DNA from: FEB-10 sp963710645
Lineage (GTDB): Bacteria > Acidobacteriota > Thermoanaerobaculia > Thermoanaerobaculales > Sulfomarinibacteraceae
Assembly (NCBI GenBank): GCA_963710645.1
Contig: CAVQBD010000009.1
Span: forward strand, 1,178,001-1,242,000
DNA length: 64,000 nt
Reading direction: 5' to 3'
Numbering within the stretch: position 1 is the first letter of the stretch; every line of letters starts with the position of its first letter. The translations under genes and the position numbers were made by a program. Of the stretch, positions 51,838 through 60,352 are shown piece by piece. A model generated the notes under the pieces. That model was not told the origin of the DNA, ran no database searches, and saw only the letters and a program-made list of their open reading frames with translations.

Positions 51838-54390
51838 TCAACGATGATACTGGATTGGGGGTACCCGAATCCAGGTTCGAACTCTCGCGCCGTCTTTTGT
51901 CGCCGGCTTGTACCGCCACTGTCGCATCGCCTCCTCCGCGGACTTCTCAAAGCCCATGTCCGGCGGCGATACGTTGATGATTCTGACATCTTCCACCGAG
52001 CCATCGGGCCCCACCAAGACCTCGGCCTCAACGGCTCCGTCCTGATTCAACCGCTCGGCCACTTTCGGGTACTCCGGATCGACACGGTCCAACAGTACCG
52101 GCCGCGTCACGCCCGGACCCAACGCCACGAGATCACCTTCGCGAGTCGACGGGGTGAAGGTCGGCGTCGGGGGACGAGGCGTGGCTGTGGGAGGAACCGG
52201 CGTGGGGGTCGACGGCACCGGTGTCCAGGTGGCCGTCTCGGTGGGGGTCGGGGTCTCCGTCTCGGTGGGGGTCGCCGTCGGCGGCCGCGGTGTGGCGGTG
52301 GCAGGCACCGGCGTCGCCTCCTCAACCACCTCCGTCGGAGTGGGTGTCTCGGTGGGCGGGACAAGGATCACCGGCGCAGAGGCGGCTTCATCCACCTCGC
52401 CGCCATCCCCGCGGAGCATGAAAAAGGCGACGACAACGGCAATCACGACGGCGACGCCAGCCAGCAGCACCCAGATCGGAATCTTCTTCTTCTCGCCCTC
52501 TTCGAATCCGTAGAGCTCGGGCAACTCCGGAGCCTCCTCGAGCAGCGGAACCGTCGCCGCACCAGCCGGTTCAGCCTCCCGCTCAGGCTCCACAACCGGC
52601 TCGGGTGGCTCGGACAATATCTCCGCCTCCGGGGTGGCCTTCGCCACCTCGACCGACGCCGTCGGGTCGGCGACGAAGACCGCCAGAGCGGCCAAATCCG
52701 GGGCCCAACCGTGGGACCGCAGTGCATTTTCGAGATCATGTTCGAGATCGGCGGCTGACTGGTAGCGAGAGCCGGGGTCGGGCTCGAGGGCCTTCAAAAC
52801 GATCCGGTCCACGTCGGACGGCACATCGGGGTTGCGTTCCGACGGCGCCACCACCTTGGGATCCCGCACCTGTTCCAGGATCTCCGCTTCCGAACTGCCG
52901 TCGAAGACCTTCTCTCCCGTCACCATCTCGTAGAGCACCAGGCCGAGCGAGAAGATGTCGGACCGGTGGTCCACCTCACCCCCGGAACCCTGCTCCGGAG
53001 ACATGTACTTGAGCTTGCCCTTGAGCAACCCGTCGCGGGTTTGGCTGGCCTTGGACAACGCCTTTGCGATCCCGAAGTCGCACAGCTTGACATCGCCGTC
53101 CGAAGAGATCAGAACGTTGGGCGGTGACACGTCACGGTGCACCAGACCCAGATCCCGGTCTTCGAAGTCGGTGGTGTTGTGGGCATGGTCAAGGGCGCCG
53201 GCCAGGAGAGCGGCGACATGGAGCGCGAGCGGCACCGGCACGGTGTTGCCGGCCTCTCGGGCTTTTCTGAGTATGGACCGAAGATCGAGACCCTCCACAT
53301 ACTCCATTGCGATGTAGAAGGAATTGTCGATCTTGCCGAGATCGTAAATATCGACGATGTTCCCGTGCTTGAGCTGGGCCGCCAATTTGGCCTCATCAAT
53401 GAACATCGTCACGAACTCGTCGTTGTCGGCCTGATCGGCGAGGATCCTCTTGATGGCGACGGTCTTCTGGAAGCCTTCGACACCCATCATCCGGGCGCGA
53501 TAGACCTCGGCCATGCCGCCGCTGGCGATCCGCTCTTCGAGCACGTACTGGCCAAACCTGATGCCGGCAGGAGGACCGGTCTCCGACTCAACGGCCGCGA
53601 CCTCATCGGCCTCGGTCTCGTCGGAGAGAGACTCCTCGGCTTCCATTGTCGCCGGCGGGCCGGCAGCGACCGACGGTGCTCCCGCCACCTCGATGTCGAG
53701 CCCAGCGAGGGTCTCTGACAGCATGGCGTCCACGTCTCGTTCCACAACGGCGGGCCGTTGCCTCTGCGGTGCCTCATCGGAGGTCTTGAAGACGTCGGCC
53801 AGAGCGTCATCAATATCCCTGCCGGCTGAATCTGAAGCCGCTCGAGGCTTCGATGTGGCAGGCTTTGCCGCCGCAGGCTCCTCTTCCCCGCCCTCCACAT
53901 CGGACACGATGTCGCCGAAGAGATCGTCAGAGGTGAGGGCCGTGCCTTCCAGTTCGGCGCTCTTTCGCAACGCGTCGAGAGTCTCCTGCGGTATGGCCTG
54001 GGTCGCCGCGGCGCCCACATCCTGGCTCAGCAGGTCCTCCAAGGTCTTCGAGAGCCGGTCTACCAGCCGTCCCCTGCCGACGATGGCCTGAGCGCCCACT
54101 TGAGCAGCTTCGGCTTGGGCCGCCCCCTCCTCTTGGGCCTCGCCAAGTACCAGGAATGGGGTCACCCTGAGACCAGCCCGAGCCCGCAACTGGGTGATGG
54201 CGTCCTCGACGCTGACTCCCGGAAGGTCGTCCGCTATGACGACGACTCGGGGTTCGAAATGAGCGCAGATCTTCACCGCGGCGTTCAGGTCTTCGGCCAC
54301 CTCCACCTGGTGGTCCGGTGAATCCAGCACTTCGAACACGCCCTTGGCGCGCTCTTGATCACACTCGACCAGAAGAATGTTGATGCTCAT
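51838..54390 (-). CDS. receiver-like domain, Ser/Thr protein kinase, TM helix and TonB C-terminal domain in one protein
   Basis: An 850-residue multidomain signalling protein. Residues 1-120 look like a receiver domain (Asp54/Asp55 after VVVIA), but the conserved Lys near 105 is replaced by Gly/Arg, so it may be degenerate. A disordered acidic linker runs to about 275. The Hanks-type kinase (about 280-555) is complete: GGMAEVY glycine loop, Lys314, Glu333, HRD (418-420) with Asn425, and DFG (438-440). An acidic linker precedes the membrane helix (about 637-659). A periplasmic Pro/Thr-rich stretch (about 668-755) leads to a TonB_C-like domain (about 765-850). A promoter and AGGAAAGG site lie upstream. 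Confidence 0.9.
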   Translation of the reverse strand: MSINILLVECDQERAKGVFEVLDSPDHQVEVAEDLNAAVKICAHFEPRVVVIADDLPGVSVEDAITQLRARAGLRVTPFLVLGEAQEEGAAQAEAAQVGAQAIVGRGRLVDRLSKTLEDLLSQDVGAAATQAIPQETLDALRKSAELEGTALTSDDLFGDIVSDVEGGEEEPAAAKPATSKPRAASDSAGRDIDDALADVFKTSDEAPQRQRPAVVERDVDAMLSETLAGLDIEVAGAPSVAAGPPATMEAEESLSDETEADEVAAVESETGPPAGIRFGQYVLEERIASGGMAEVYRARMMGVEGFQKTVAIKRILADQADNDEFVTMFIDEAKLAAQLKHGNIVDIYDLGKIDNSFYIAMEYVEGLDLRSILRKAREAGNTVPVPLALHVAALLAGALDHAHNTTDFEDRDLGLVHRDVSPPNVLISSDGDVKLCDFGIAKALSKASQTRDGLLKGKLKYMSPEQGSGGEVDHRSDIFSLGLVLYEMVTGEKVFDGSSEAEILEQVRDPKVVAPSERNPDVPSDVDRIVLKALEPDPGSRYQSAADLEHDLENALRSHGWAPDLAALAVFVADPTASVEVAKATPEAEILSEPPEPVVEPEREAEPAGAATVPLLEEAPELPELYGFEEGEKKKIPIWVLLAGVAVVIAVVVAFFMLRGDGGEVDEAASAPVILVPPTETPTPTEVVEEATPVPATATPRPPTATPTETETPTPTETATWTPVPSTPTPVPPTATPRPPTPTFTPSTREGDLVALGPGVTRPVLLDRVDPEYPKVAERLNQDGAVEAEVLVGPDGSVEDVRIINVSPPDMGFEKSAEEAMRQWRYKPATKDGARVRTWIRVPPIQYHR

Positions 54391-54435
54391 GAAGCCTTTC
54401 CTGCTTGGCGTGCCACCCGTGGAAGCCTCGATTTC

Positions 54436-54463
54436 ATTATGTGTGAGACCCCATCAAAGTCAA
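54436..54463 (-). promoter_or_regulatory. sigma-70-type promoter of the receiver-kinase-TonB gene
   Basis: On the minus strand, TTGACT (54458-54463) and CATAAT (54436-54441) are 16 bp apart. The predicted start of transcription leaves a leader of about 40 nt with AGGAAAGG before ATG 54390. Confidence 0.7.
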
Positions 54464-54498
54464 CAACCGTACGCCTGGAGGTACCAACATTTGGCAGT

Positions 54499-54504
54499 TA
54501 TAAT
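54499..54504 (+). promoter_or_regulatory. -10 box of yebC
   Basis: Consensus TATAAT, 44 nt before the yebC ATG; the -35 position (about 54476-54481, TGGAGG) is a poor match. A GGAG site at 54534-54537 precedes the ATG. It is divergent from the kinase promoter, with only about 35 bp between the -35 regions. Confidence 0.6.
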
Positions 54505-54548
54505 ACTGGGGTTTGCGCCACGGAACGTCGGCAGGAGAAGGGGGCCCC

Positions 54549-55298
54549 ATGTCCGGCCACAGCAAATGGAGCACCATCAAACACAAAAAAGGAAGGGCTG
54601 ACGCCAAGCGCGGCAAGCTTTTCACCAAGATTATTCGCGAAATCACGGTGTCGGCGCGCGAAGGTGGTGGTGATCCCGACTCCAACCCCAGGCTGCGCTC
54701 GGCCATCGCCGCAGCCAAGGCGGCCAACATGCCAGCCGACAACATCAAACGTGCGCTCCAGCGCGGCACAGGAGAGCTCCCGGGAACCAACTATGAAGAG
54801 ATGTCCTTCGAGGGATACGGTCCCGGTGGGGTTGCGGTGATGCTCGAGATCCTCACCGACAACCGCAATCGAACCACGCCGGAAATTCGGCATCTGTTTT
54901 CGAAACACGGAGGAAATCTGGGTGAGAACGGTTGTGTGTCCTGGCTCTTCACCCGAAAAGGGACCATCTTGGTGCCGCGGTCGGACGACCTGGATGAGGA
55001 CACGATGATGGAGATCGTCCTGGAGGCGGGGGCCGAAGACCTGGACATCGACGATCCCGAGTTCTATCAGATCACCACCGCCCCGGACGACCTCCATCGG
55101 GTCCGGGACGGGCTCGAGTCGCGGGGAGTTGCCGTGGCAACGGCTGAATTCTCCATGGACCCATCGTCCACCGCCCCGCTCGAAGGCAAGCCCGCCCATC
55201 AGATGTTGCGGCTCATGGAAGCGTTCGACGACCAGGAGGATGTCCAGAACGTGTGGGCGAACTTCGATATCGACGACGAAACGATGGCCAGCTTCTGA
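54549..55298 (+). CDS. YebC/PmpR-family DNA-binding regulator (TACO1 family)
   Basis: The 249 residues start MSGHSKWSTIKHKKGRADAK, the invariant YebC opening. KLFTKIIREITVSAREGG, NPRLRSAIAAAKAANMPADN and KHGGNLGENGCVSWLF follow, and the C-terminal region ends near DDQEDVQNVWANFDI. Members act as transcriptional regulators or as factors that relieve ribosome stalling. The frame opens 36 nt upstream, but ATG 54549 is the family start. yebC-ruvC order is common, linking it to recombination genes. Confidence 0.96.
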   Translation: MSGHSKWSTIKHKKGRADAKRGKLFTKIIREITVSAREGGGDPDSNPRLRSAIAAAKAANMPADNIKRALQRGTGELPGTNYEEMSFEGYGPGGVAVMLEILTDNRNRTTPEIRHLFSKHGGNLGENGCVSWLFTRKGTILVPRSDDLDEDTMMEIVLEAGAEDLDIDDPEFYQITTAPDDLHRVRDGLESRGVAVATAEFSMDPSSTAPLEGKPAHQMLRLMEAFDDQEDVQNVWANFDIDDETMASF

Positions 55299-55330
55299 GC
55301 GATCGCGGCACCCGGACCGGAACCTCGCCC

Positions 55331-55816
55331 ATGCCGCTCCGCGTGCTCGGGGTCGACCCGGGCTCATCGGCCACCGGCTGGGCGCTGATCCTCGCCAGCG
55401 GCAATCGGTACCGGCTCGAGGAATGTGGCGTGGTGCGCTCCAAGGGGACCGATCGCGCTCAACGTCTCGCCGATCTCCAACGACACTTTGTCGCCACCGT
55501 GGAGCGGCTCAGACCCGATTGCGCGGCGGTGGAGTCCTCGTTCTCCGGCCGAAATCCGAAATCGGGCCTCGCCCTGGCGGAAAGCCGCGGCGTTCTTCTT
55601 GCTGCCCTCGGTGGCCTTGACATCGAGACCCACTCCTACACACCGGCCGAGGTCAAGTCGGCCATTGTTGGTCATGGGCGAGCGGAGAAACACCAGATCG
55701 TCTTCATGGTGACCCGACTCTTGAATCTTCCCGACAGCCCCGCCCAGGATGCCGCCGACGCCATCGCCGTGGGCCTCACCCACCTCCACACGGCGAGGCC
55801 TGTGCGGTCCCGTTGA
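55331..55816 (+). CDS. ruvC: Holliday junction resolvase RuvC
   Basis: RuvC cuts four-way junctions as a dimer. The 161 residues have the four acidic catalytic positions: Asp in VLGVDPGSSATGWAL (about 8), Glu in AAVESSF (about 66), and the DAADAIAVGLTH pair (about 138-141). The basic loop KSAIVGHGRAEKHQI is present. ATG 55331 is the family start; the longer frame overlaps yebC. ruvA and ruvB do not follow, as they do in many genomes; they must lie elsewhere. Confidence 0.95.
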   Translation: MPLRVLGVDPGSSATGWALILASGNRYRLEECGVVRSKGTDRAQRLADLQRHFVATVERLRPDCAAVESSFSGRNPKSGLALAESRGVLLAALGGLDIETHSYTPAEVKSAIVGHGRAEKHQIVFMVTRLLNLPDSPAQDAADAIAVGLTHLHTARPVRSR

Positions 55817-55841
55817 CGGTTGACAGCCCTCGTGTTAGCAT
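55813..55841 (+). promoter_or_regulatory. promoter candidate for the exbB-exbD-exbD-tonB-TPR operon
   Basis: TTGACG (55813-55818) and TAGCAT (55836-55841) are 17 bp apart, starting inside the ruvC stop. An alternative pair is TTAGCA (55835-55840) and TAGAGT (55857-55862), 16 bp apart. Either leaves a leader of 145-165 nt before exbB, long enough for regulation. Confidence 0.5.
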
Positions 55842-55924
55842 TTCCTGCCTTCATCCTAGAGTGGCAGTTGGTTCTGATTTCCCTGCCGCCATCTCGCGGA
55901 TGGTGCACTTTGGATAGGGGCCTT

Positions 55925-55996
55925 GTGTCGGCCAACAGGTTCGTGGAAAATGAGTTCCCGGATGAGGTGGAACTCATTCTCGCCGTAGAACTCTAA
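55925..55996 (+). CDS. possible 23-residue leader ORF upstream of exbB
   Basis: GTG at 55925 follows AGGGG by 6 nt and opens a frame beginning MSANRFVENEFPDEVELI and ending with TAA at 55994-55996, 18 nt before the exbB start. The frame is acidic and ends hydrophobic. It may be an upstream leader or chance; no family evidence exists. Confidence 0.2.
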   Translation: MSANRFVENEFPDEVELILAVEL

Positions 55997-56014
55997 CCAA
56001 GAGGAGGCTAGATC

Positions 56015-56671
56015 GTGACTGGACAGGCTTTCGACTATTTTCGCCAGGGCGGCATGTGGATGTACCCGCTGCTCTTTTTCTCGATTGTCGCTCTCGCCTG
56101 CATCATCGAGCGAACGATCGTCTTTGCCAAAGCGAAGGTCAACGTCAATGAGTTTTTGACCAAGATCCGTAAATCGCTTTTGGTGAACGGCGACGTCAAG
56201 GGGGCAATCAAGGTATGCGAGGAGTATCGCGGACCTGTTGCATCGGTCACAAAGGCCGGGCTGCTCCGCTACGGTACCGGGCACAACCAAGAGGACATCG
56301 AGAAGACCATCGAAAACGCAGCCCTGTATGAACTTGACCGGCTCGAGAAGAGGCTCGGCGTTCTGGCGACCACCGCCAACGTGGCGCCCATGCTCGGCTT
56401 CCTCGGAACCGTCACGGGCATGATCAAGAGCTTCGGCACCCTCGCCGAGCAGGGTCTCACCAACCCGGCCGCCGTGGCGATCGGCATTTCCGAGGCGCTG
56501 ATCACCACCGCCACCGGTCTGATCATCGCGATCCCGGCCCAGTTGGCCTACAACTGGTTCACCACCAAGGTCACCCGTTTTGTTCGCGACATTGAGACCG
56601 CGAGCAACATGCTGATGGAGACCTTTATCGAGCTGGATAACAAGACCGGGGGCACCGGGCCCGCCGCCTGA
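56015..56671 (+). CDS. exbB: MotA/TolQ/ExbB proton-channel subunit
   Basis: The 218-residue inner-membrane protein has three membrane helices (about 16-38, 110-135 and 155-180). The family segment MLGFLGTVTGMIKSF (about 127-141) and the pore-lining TTATGLIIAIPAQLAYNWF (about 166-184), with the functional Thr, are clear. It uses the proton gradient to power TonB with ExbD. The GTG start has a strong GAGGAGG site. It leads a five-gene operon; the two exbD genes and tonB follow directly. Confidence 0.93.
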   Translation: MTGQAFDYFRQGGMWMYPLLFFSIVALACIIERTIVFAKAKVNVNEFLTKIRKSLLVNGDVKGAIKVCEEYRGPVASVTKAGLLRYGTGHNQEDIEKTIENAALYELDRLEKRLGVLATTANVAPMLGFLGTVTGMIKSFGTLAEQGLTNPAAVAIGISEALITTATGLIIAIPAQLAYNWFTTKVTRFVRDIETASNMLMETFIELDNKTGGTGPAA

Positions 56672-56685
56672 GAAGGGAGTCCGCG

Positions 56686-57129
56686 ATGGCACTCATTCGC
56701 GGAAGAGATCGAGAGACATCCGCCAAGATCTTCACGGCCTCGATGGCGGACATTGTCTTCCTGCTGATCGTCTTTTTCGTCATCACCTACAAGGTGGAGG
56801 TGGACAGGACCCGGATGGAACTGCCGGACAGCATGGTGCGGGTCAAGATCCCCGAGGAGGACAAACCTGCGGTCATCTCCATTTCACCGAGGAGCGAGGG
56901 TTATCTGATCCGGGTTTCCACCGGTGAGGAGATGTCGCTGCCGGTGAGCACCGACGAAGAGGTGGTCACGTTCGCATCCACCGAGGTTGCGAGAGATCCC
57001 AACAAGGCATTCATCGTCAAGGCCGACGAAGAGGTCCCGTACGAGCGTTTCGACGCAGTCCTGGACGCCCTCAAGCAGTCCAAGGTCAAGTACATCTACC
57101 TCTTGTCCGATCAGAAGATCGTCGAGTAG
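56686..57129 (+). CDS. exbD: ExbD/TolR-family protein (first copy)
   Basis: A 147-residue bitopic protein with a short N-terminal cytoplasmic part, one TM helix (about 18-38) and a periplasmic domain. The helix follows SMADIVFLLIVFFVITYKV, whose Asp (about 20) is the conserved proton-carrying residue. The C-terminal region PNKAFIVKADEEVPYERFDAVLDALKQSKVKYIYLLSDQK matches ExbD/TolR in layout. It lies 14 bp after exbB. A second, distinct exbD follows. Confidence 0.92.
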   Translation: MALIRGRDRETSAKIFTASMADIVFLLIVFFVITYKVEVDRTRMELPDSMVRVKIPEEDKPAVISISPRSEGYLIRVSTGEEMSLPVSTDEEVVTFASTEVARDPNKAFIVKADEEVPYERFDAVLDALKQSKVKYIYLLSDQKIVE

Positions 57130-57142
57130 GACGGGGGTCGAT

Positions 57143-57613
57143 ATGAATATCGCCAAAAAACAGGTCGAGTCCGAGATCTTCACCGGATCCATGGCCGACA
57201 TCTCGTTCCTGCTGATCATCTTCTTTATGATCACGTCGGCGTTCTCGGCCACCCGGGGCCTCGACTTCGCTCTGCCGGAGGATTCCACCACACCACCGGA
57301 GATCAAGCAGGAAGACTCCATCGACGTCTTTGTTCAGCCCGGTCCGGTGGACGGACCACCGGTCCTCCAAGTGGATGGGGATCCGATGCCCATCGAGGGG
57401 CTGCTGCCATACGTCGCCGAGAAGCTCAAACAGAACCCCGAGAAACCGGTGATTCTGAGAACCGACCCGTCGGCACCCTACGGCAACATGATCGCCGTCT
57501 TCGACGAGCTTCGGCAATCGGAAGACAAAATCGGCATGAAGATCGAGACCATCTCGATTCCGACCCAGCGTGAGATCGAGAACATCTGGACCATGCTGGG
57601 CATCGGCGGGTAG
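57143..57613 (+). CDS. exbD: ExbD/TolR-family protein (second copy)
   Basis: From ATG 57143 the protein has 156 residues. The TM helix follows SMADISFLLIIFFMITSAFS with the conserved Asp (about 19). The periplasmic part (LPEDSTTPPEI...VILRTDPSAPYGNMIAVFDELRQ) differs clearly from the first copy, so the two are probably not recent duplicates and may form a heteromeric ExbD pair. It lies 13 bp downstream of the first copy and 13 bp before tonB. Confidence 0.92.
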   Translation: MNIAKKQVESEIFTGSMADISFLLIIFFMITSAFSATRGLDFALPEDSTTPPEIKQEDSIDVFVQPGPVDGPPVLQVDGDPMPIEGLLPYVAEKLKQNPEKPVILRTDPSAPYGNMIAVFDELRQSEDKIGMKIETISIPTQREIENIWTMLGIGG

Positions 57614-57626
57614 CGGGAGGGGGATC

Positions 57627-58355
57627 ATGAGCAGCGCTCAGAAATCCAAGAAATCGGGCACCACCAACGAGCCCAATCTGCCGCCGACAGTGATTGAGAT
57701 CATTGCCCAGGAAGAGGCGCAGGACAGGAATTTTGGCCGCATCGCCTTTATTCTCGCTGCCATCCTCCACATCGGGATCTTCGCCATCACGTGGCCGTCC
57801 TTCGCGGGTGCGGTCCGGGACGCGCAGCAGAACAAGGCCAAGATTTACGTGGTCAAGCAGGTGAAATTCAAACAGCCTCCCCCGCGGCAGGACCAGCAGA
57901 TCCCGAAACCACAGAGCAAGAAGGTCCCGATTCCCGATCCAACACCGGACGAGCCCGAGCCGATCCGCGACGAGGAACCGGAAGAGGACATCGACTTCGT
58001 GCCGGATGACAACCTGATTCTCGGCGTGCCGGACGCGCCGCCACCGCCGGAGCCCGAAGGCCCGATCCGTTTCGTGGTCGGCGGCAAGATCACCGAGCCT
58101 AAGAAGCTCAGCGGCCCCAACCCCCTCTATCCCGAGGCGGCCCGGCGGGCGCGAATCCAGGGCGTGGTGGTGCTGGAGTGCGTCATCGGCAAAGACGGCA
58201 ATGTCAAGACCGTCAAGGTCTTGCGCGGACTTCCCCTTGGACTCACCGAGTCGGCTTCCGACGCGGTGAAGAAATGGAAGTTCGACGCTTCGACGTTGAA
58301 TGGCAAGCCGGTGGAGGTGCTCTACATCCTGACTGTGCGGTTCAATCTGCAATAA
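57627..58355 (+). CDS. tonB: TonB-like energy transducer
   Basis: The 242 residues have a cytoplasmic N-terminal stretch (1-38), a TM helix (about 39-59, FILAAILHIGIFAITWP), a periplasmic Pro/Glu/Asp-rich linker (about 78-150) and a TonB_C domain (about 155-242: NPLYPEAARRARIQGVVVLECVIGKDG, VRFNLQ at the end). The N-terminal extension is longer than in classical TonB. With exbB and two exbD it should energise outer-membrane receptors. The ATG has a GGGAGGGGG site. Confidence 0.92.
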   Translation: MSSAQKSKKSGTTNEPNLPPTVIEIIAQEEAQDRNFGRIAFILAAILHIGIFAITWPSFAGAVRDAQQNKAKIYVVKQVKFKQPPPRQDQQIPKPQSKKVPIPDPTPDEPEPIRDEEPEEDIDFVPDDNLILGVPDAPPPPEPEGPIRFVVGGKITEPKKLSGPNPLYPEAARRARIQGVVVLECVIGKDGNVKTVKVLRGLPLGLTESASDAVKKWKFDASTLNGKPVEVLYILTVRFNLQ

Positions 58356-58421
58356 CCGACCACGAAGGGCAACAAACCGGGAGTCGTTTTGATCCGTAAG
58401 CCAATTAGGAGGCCCTTGATC

Positions 58422-59633
58422 ATGTTCAACGTTCTGAAACCGTGGTCCGCGGGCTCGATCGTCCTGCTGCTCGCACTCGCGGTGGCCCTTCCCGCCATGG
58501 CCGAGTGGAACGCCGGTCTCGAAGCCTACAACAAGCGCGACTACGCCACGGCGGTCAAGCAATTCGAAGAGGTCACCAAGACCAATCCGGATTATGCGGG
58601 CGGCTACTACATGCTGGGCTTGAGCCAGCGAGCTGCGGGCAATCTGAGTCCGGCGCTGGCCAGCCTTCGCAAGGCGATCGATCTCGAACCCGAAAACGCC
58701 TCATACAAGGTGGGCCTCGGGCAGGCGCTGCTGCAGGCCGATCAGTATCAGGAGGCCTACACCACACTGAAGAGCGTCAAGATTTCCTCCATGGAGGGCA
58801 AACACCGGTCGAACTACGCACTGCTCTTCTCGCAGGCGGCAACCAAGACCAACCGCAACAGCGAAGCGATCCAGGTGCTCAACACCCAGATCAAAAGCGA
58901 CCCTTCCAACGCCCGTCTCTACCAGGCACTCGGCGTGGCGGAGAATGCCAACGGCAACGACCCGGCAGCTTTCGCGGCCTTCAAGAAAGCCTATGAACTG
59001 GATCCCAAAGATTCGGCCACCGGTCGCAACGCGGTCAAGGCCGGAATCGCGGCAGCCCGCCGCGGCGGTGCGCAAAAGGGCCAGTACTACACCCAGACCG
59101 CCCAGGTGGCGGAGAAACTCGCCGCGTCCAATCCCACCTTCGAGCACAAGCTGCTGGCCGGTGAGGCCTACCTCGGTGCCGCGAACTACCCGAAGGCCGT
59201 CGGCTGGTTCGACCAGGCCAAGGCCGATCAGCCCCAAAACGCTCTGGTCTACTACTACCTCGGGCAGTGCCACACCTCCATGAATCAGCTGGACACCGCC
59301 ATCCGCGACCTTCAGACCGCGCTCAAAATGAAGCCCTCGGGCAAGCTGCGGACCCAGATCCACAGCCAGATGGGCTACGTCTATGACAAGAAGAAGGACT
59401 ATGGCAAGGCGGCCCAGGCCTATGAAGCGGCCGGCAATTCCTCCAAGAAGGCCGAGATGCTGCAAAAGGCGAATCTCCAGAAGGACAACCAGGCCGCCGA
59501 TGCCGAGCGAGCCGACTTCGAGCGCAAGCTCAAGGGTCTCGAGCTGCAAATCCAGGAACTCGAGGCGATCGGTGAGGTGGAGGAGGCCAACGAGCTGCGC
59601 AAGCAGCTGGACGAGCTCAAGAAGGCTCTCTAG
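58422..59633 (+). CDS. periplasmic TPR-repeat protein
   Basis: From ATG 58422 (AGGAGG site) there are 403 residues: a signal peptide (about 1-27, ending ALPAMAE) and many TPR units. They include AWNAGLEAYNKRDYATAVKQF-like (about 29-48), DYAGGYYMLGLSQRAAGNLS, AEKLAASNPTFEHKLLAGEAYLGAANYPKA and YYYLGQCHTSMNQLDTAI. A C-terminal coiled-coil tail ends it (about 358-403, LKGLELQIQELEAIGEVEEA). It closes the exbB-tonB operon, so it may scaffold the TonB system in the periplasm, which is inference. A terminator follows. Confidence 0.88.
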   Translation: MFNVLKPWSAGSIVLLLALAVALPAMAEWNAGLEAYNKRDYATAVKQFEEVTKTNPDYAGGYYMLGLSQRAAGNLSPALASLRKAIDLEPENASYKVGLGQALLQADQYQEAYTTLKSVKISSMEGKHRSNYALLFSQAATKTNRNSEAIQVLNTQIKSDPSNARLYQALGVAENANGNDPAAFAAFKKAYELDPKDSATGRNAVKAGIAAARRGGAQKGQYYTQTAQVAEKLAASNPTFEHKLLAGEAYLGAANYPKAVGWFDQAKADQPQNALVYYYLGQCHTSMNQLDTAIRDLQTALKMKPSGKLRTQIHSQMGYVYDKKKDYGKAAQAYEAAGNSSKKAEMLQKANLQKDNQAADAERADFERKLKGLELQIQELEAIGEVEEANELRKQLDELKKAL

Positions 59634-60352
59634 CGCGCACAAGAACACGACGACCAGTCACGAGCGGCGCCCTCATGGGCGCCGTTTTTTTGTTGCTCGC
59701 GGCCTGCGGCCGCGGGCGATGGGGCTATGAGGCTATGGGGCAATGAAATCCCCCACCCAACCGGTGGGGGGTTGGTGGTAGACGGCCCGACCCAACCTCC
59801 TTCGAGCCCTTCCCAGTTACCGAATACAGGGGCAGCAGTTCGCGTCTCCTACAGCGATCAGGGGCAGGGATCAGGAGCTGAAATCAGCGTCCCCAGTCGC
59901 TGCGGATCCCTGGCGCTGTCCGCTGACGCTGCGCTCTGCCCCGGACGCTGTCACCTGCCGCTGCCTGCAGCCGAGACGGCCGCACCACAATTTCCGCGCG
60001 TTTGGTTCGATCACCCGACTTCGACGCTCCCGTCTCCCCACCGCGCTCCCCGAGGTTACTTGCGGCCTTCCCATGTCGGTGCCAGGCACCGCCGCAGATG
60101 TATCGACCTCGTAATACGATTCGATTTCTACGGTGCCTGGCACCGGCCTCGCATTTCCTTCGACTCTCTGATTTCACCGCGCCCATCTCCCCATGGCGCT
60201 CCCCGAGGTTGCCCCCTTTTACAATGTTGGGACCAATCAATTGGGTTGCCCAGCACTCTGGGGTCCCAACATTGTGAAAGACGGCACGCCCGATCATCGC
60301 GCCCTCTCGATCCGGGTGGGTGGGGGACAATTCGGAATTCGGAACCCCGAGA
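59634..60352. repeat. gene-free 719-bp gap: terminator, GGGGCTA-type array and modular hairpin element (copy C)
   Basis: The terminator is followed by a GGCTATGGGG-type repeat (about 59719-59745) and CAGGGATCAGG variants (about 59860-59880). The modular element comes next. The paired GGTGCCAGGCACC (60078-60090) and GGTGCCTGGCACC (60132-60144) come first, then left flank CGCTCCCCGAGGTTGCC (60197-60213). Hairpin arms 60221-60234 and 60262-60275 pair 14 of 14 with a 27-nt loop. The right flank GGCACGCCCGATCATCGCGCCC (60283-60304) is last. No gene is supported. Confidence 0.85.
59665..59691 (+). terminator. Rho-independent terminator of the exbB-tonB-TPR operon
   Basis: CGGCGCCC-TCAT-GGGCGCCG (8-bp perfect stem) followed by seven T, 31 nt after the TPR gene stop. 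Confidence 0.94.
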
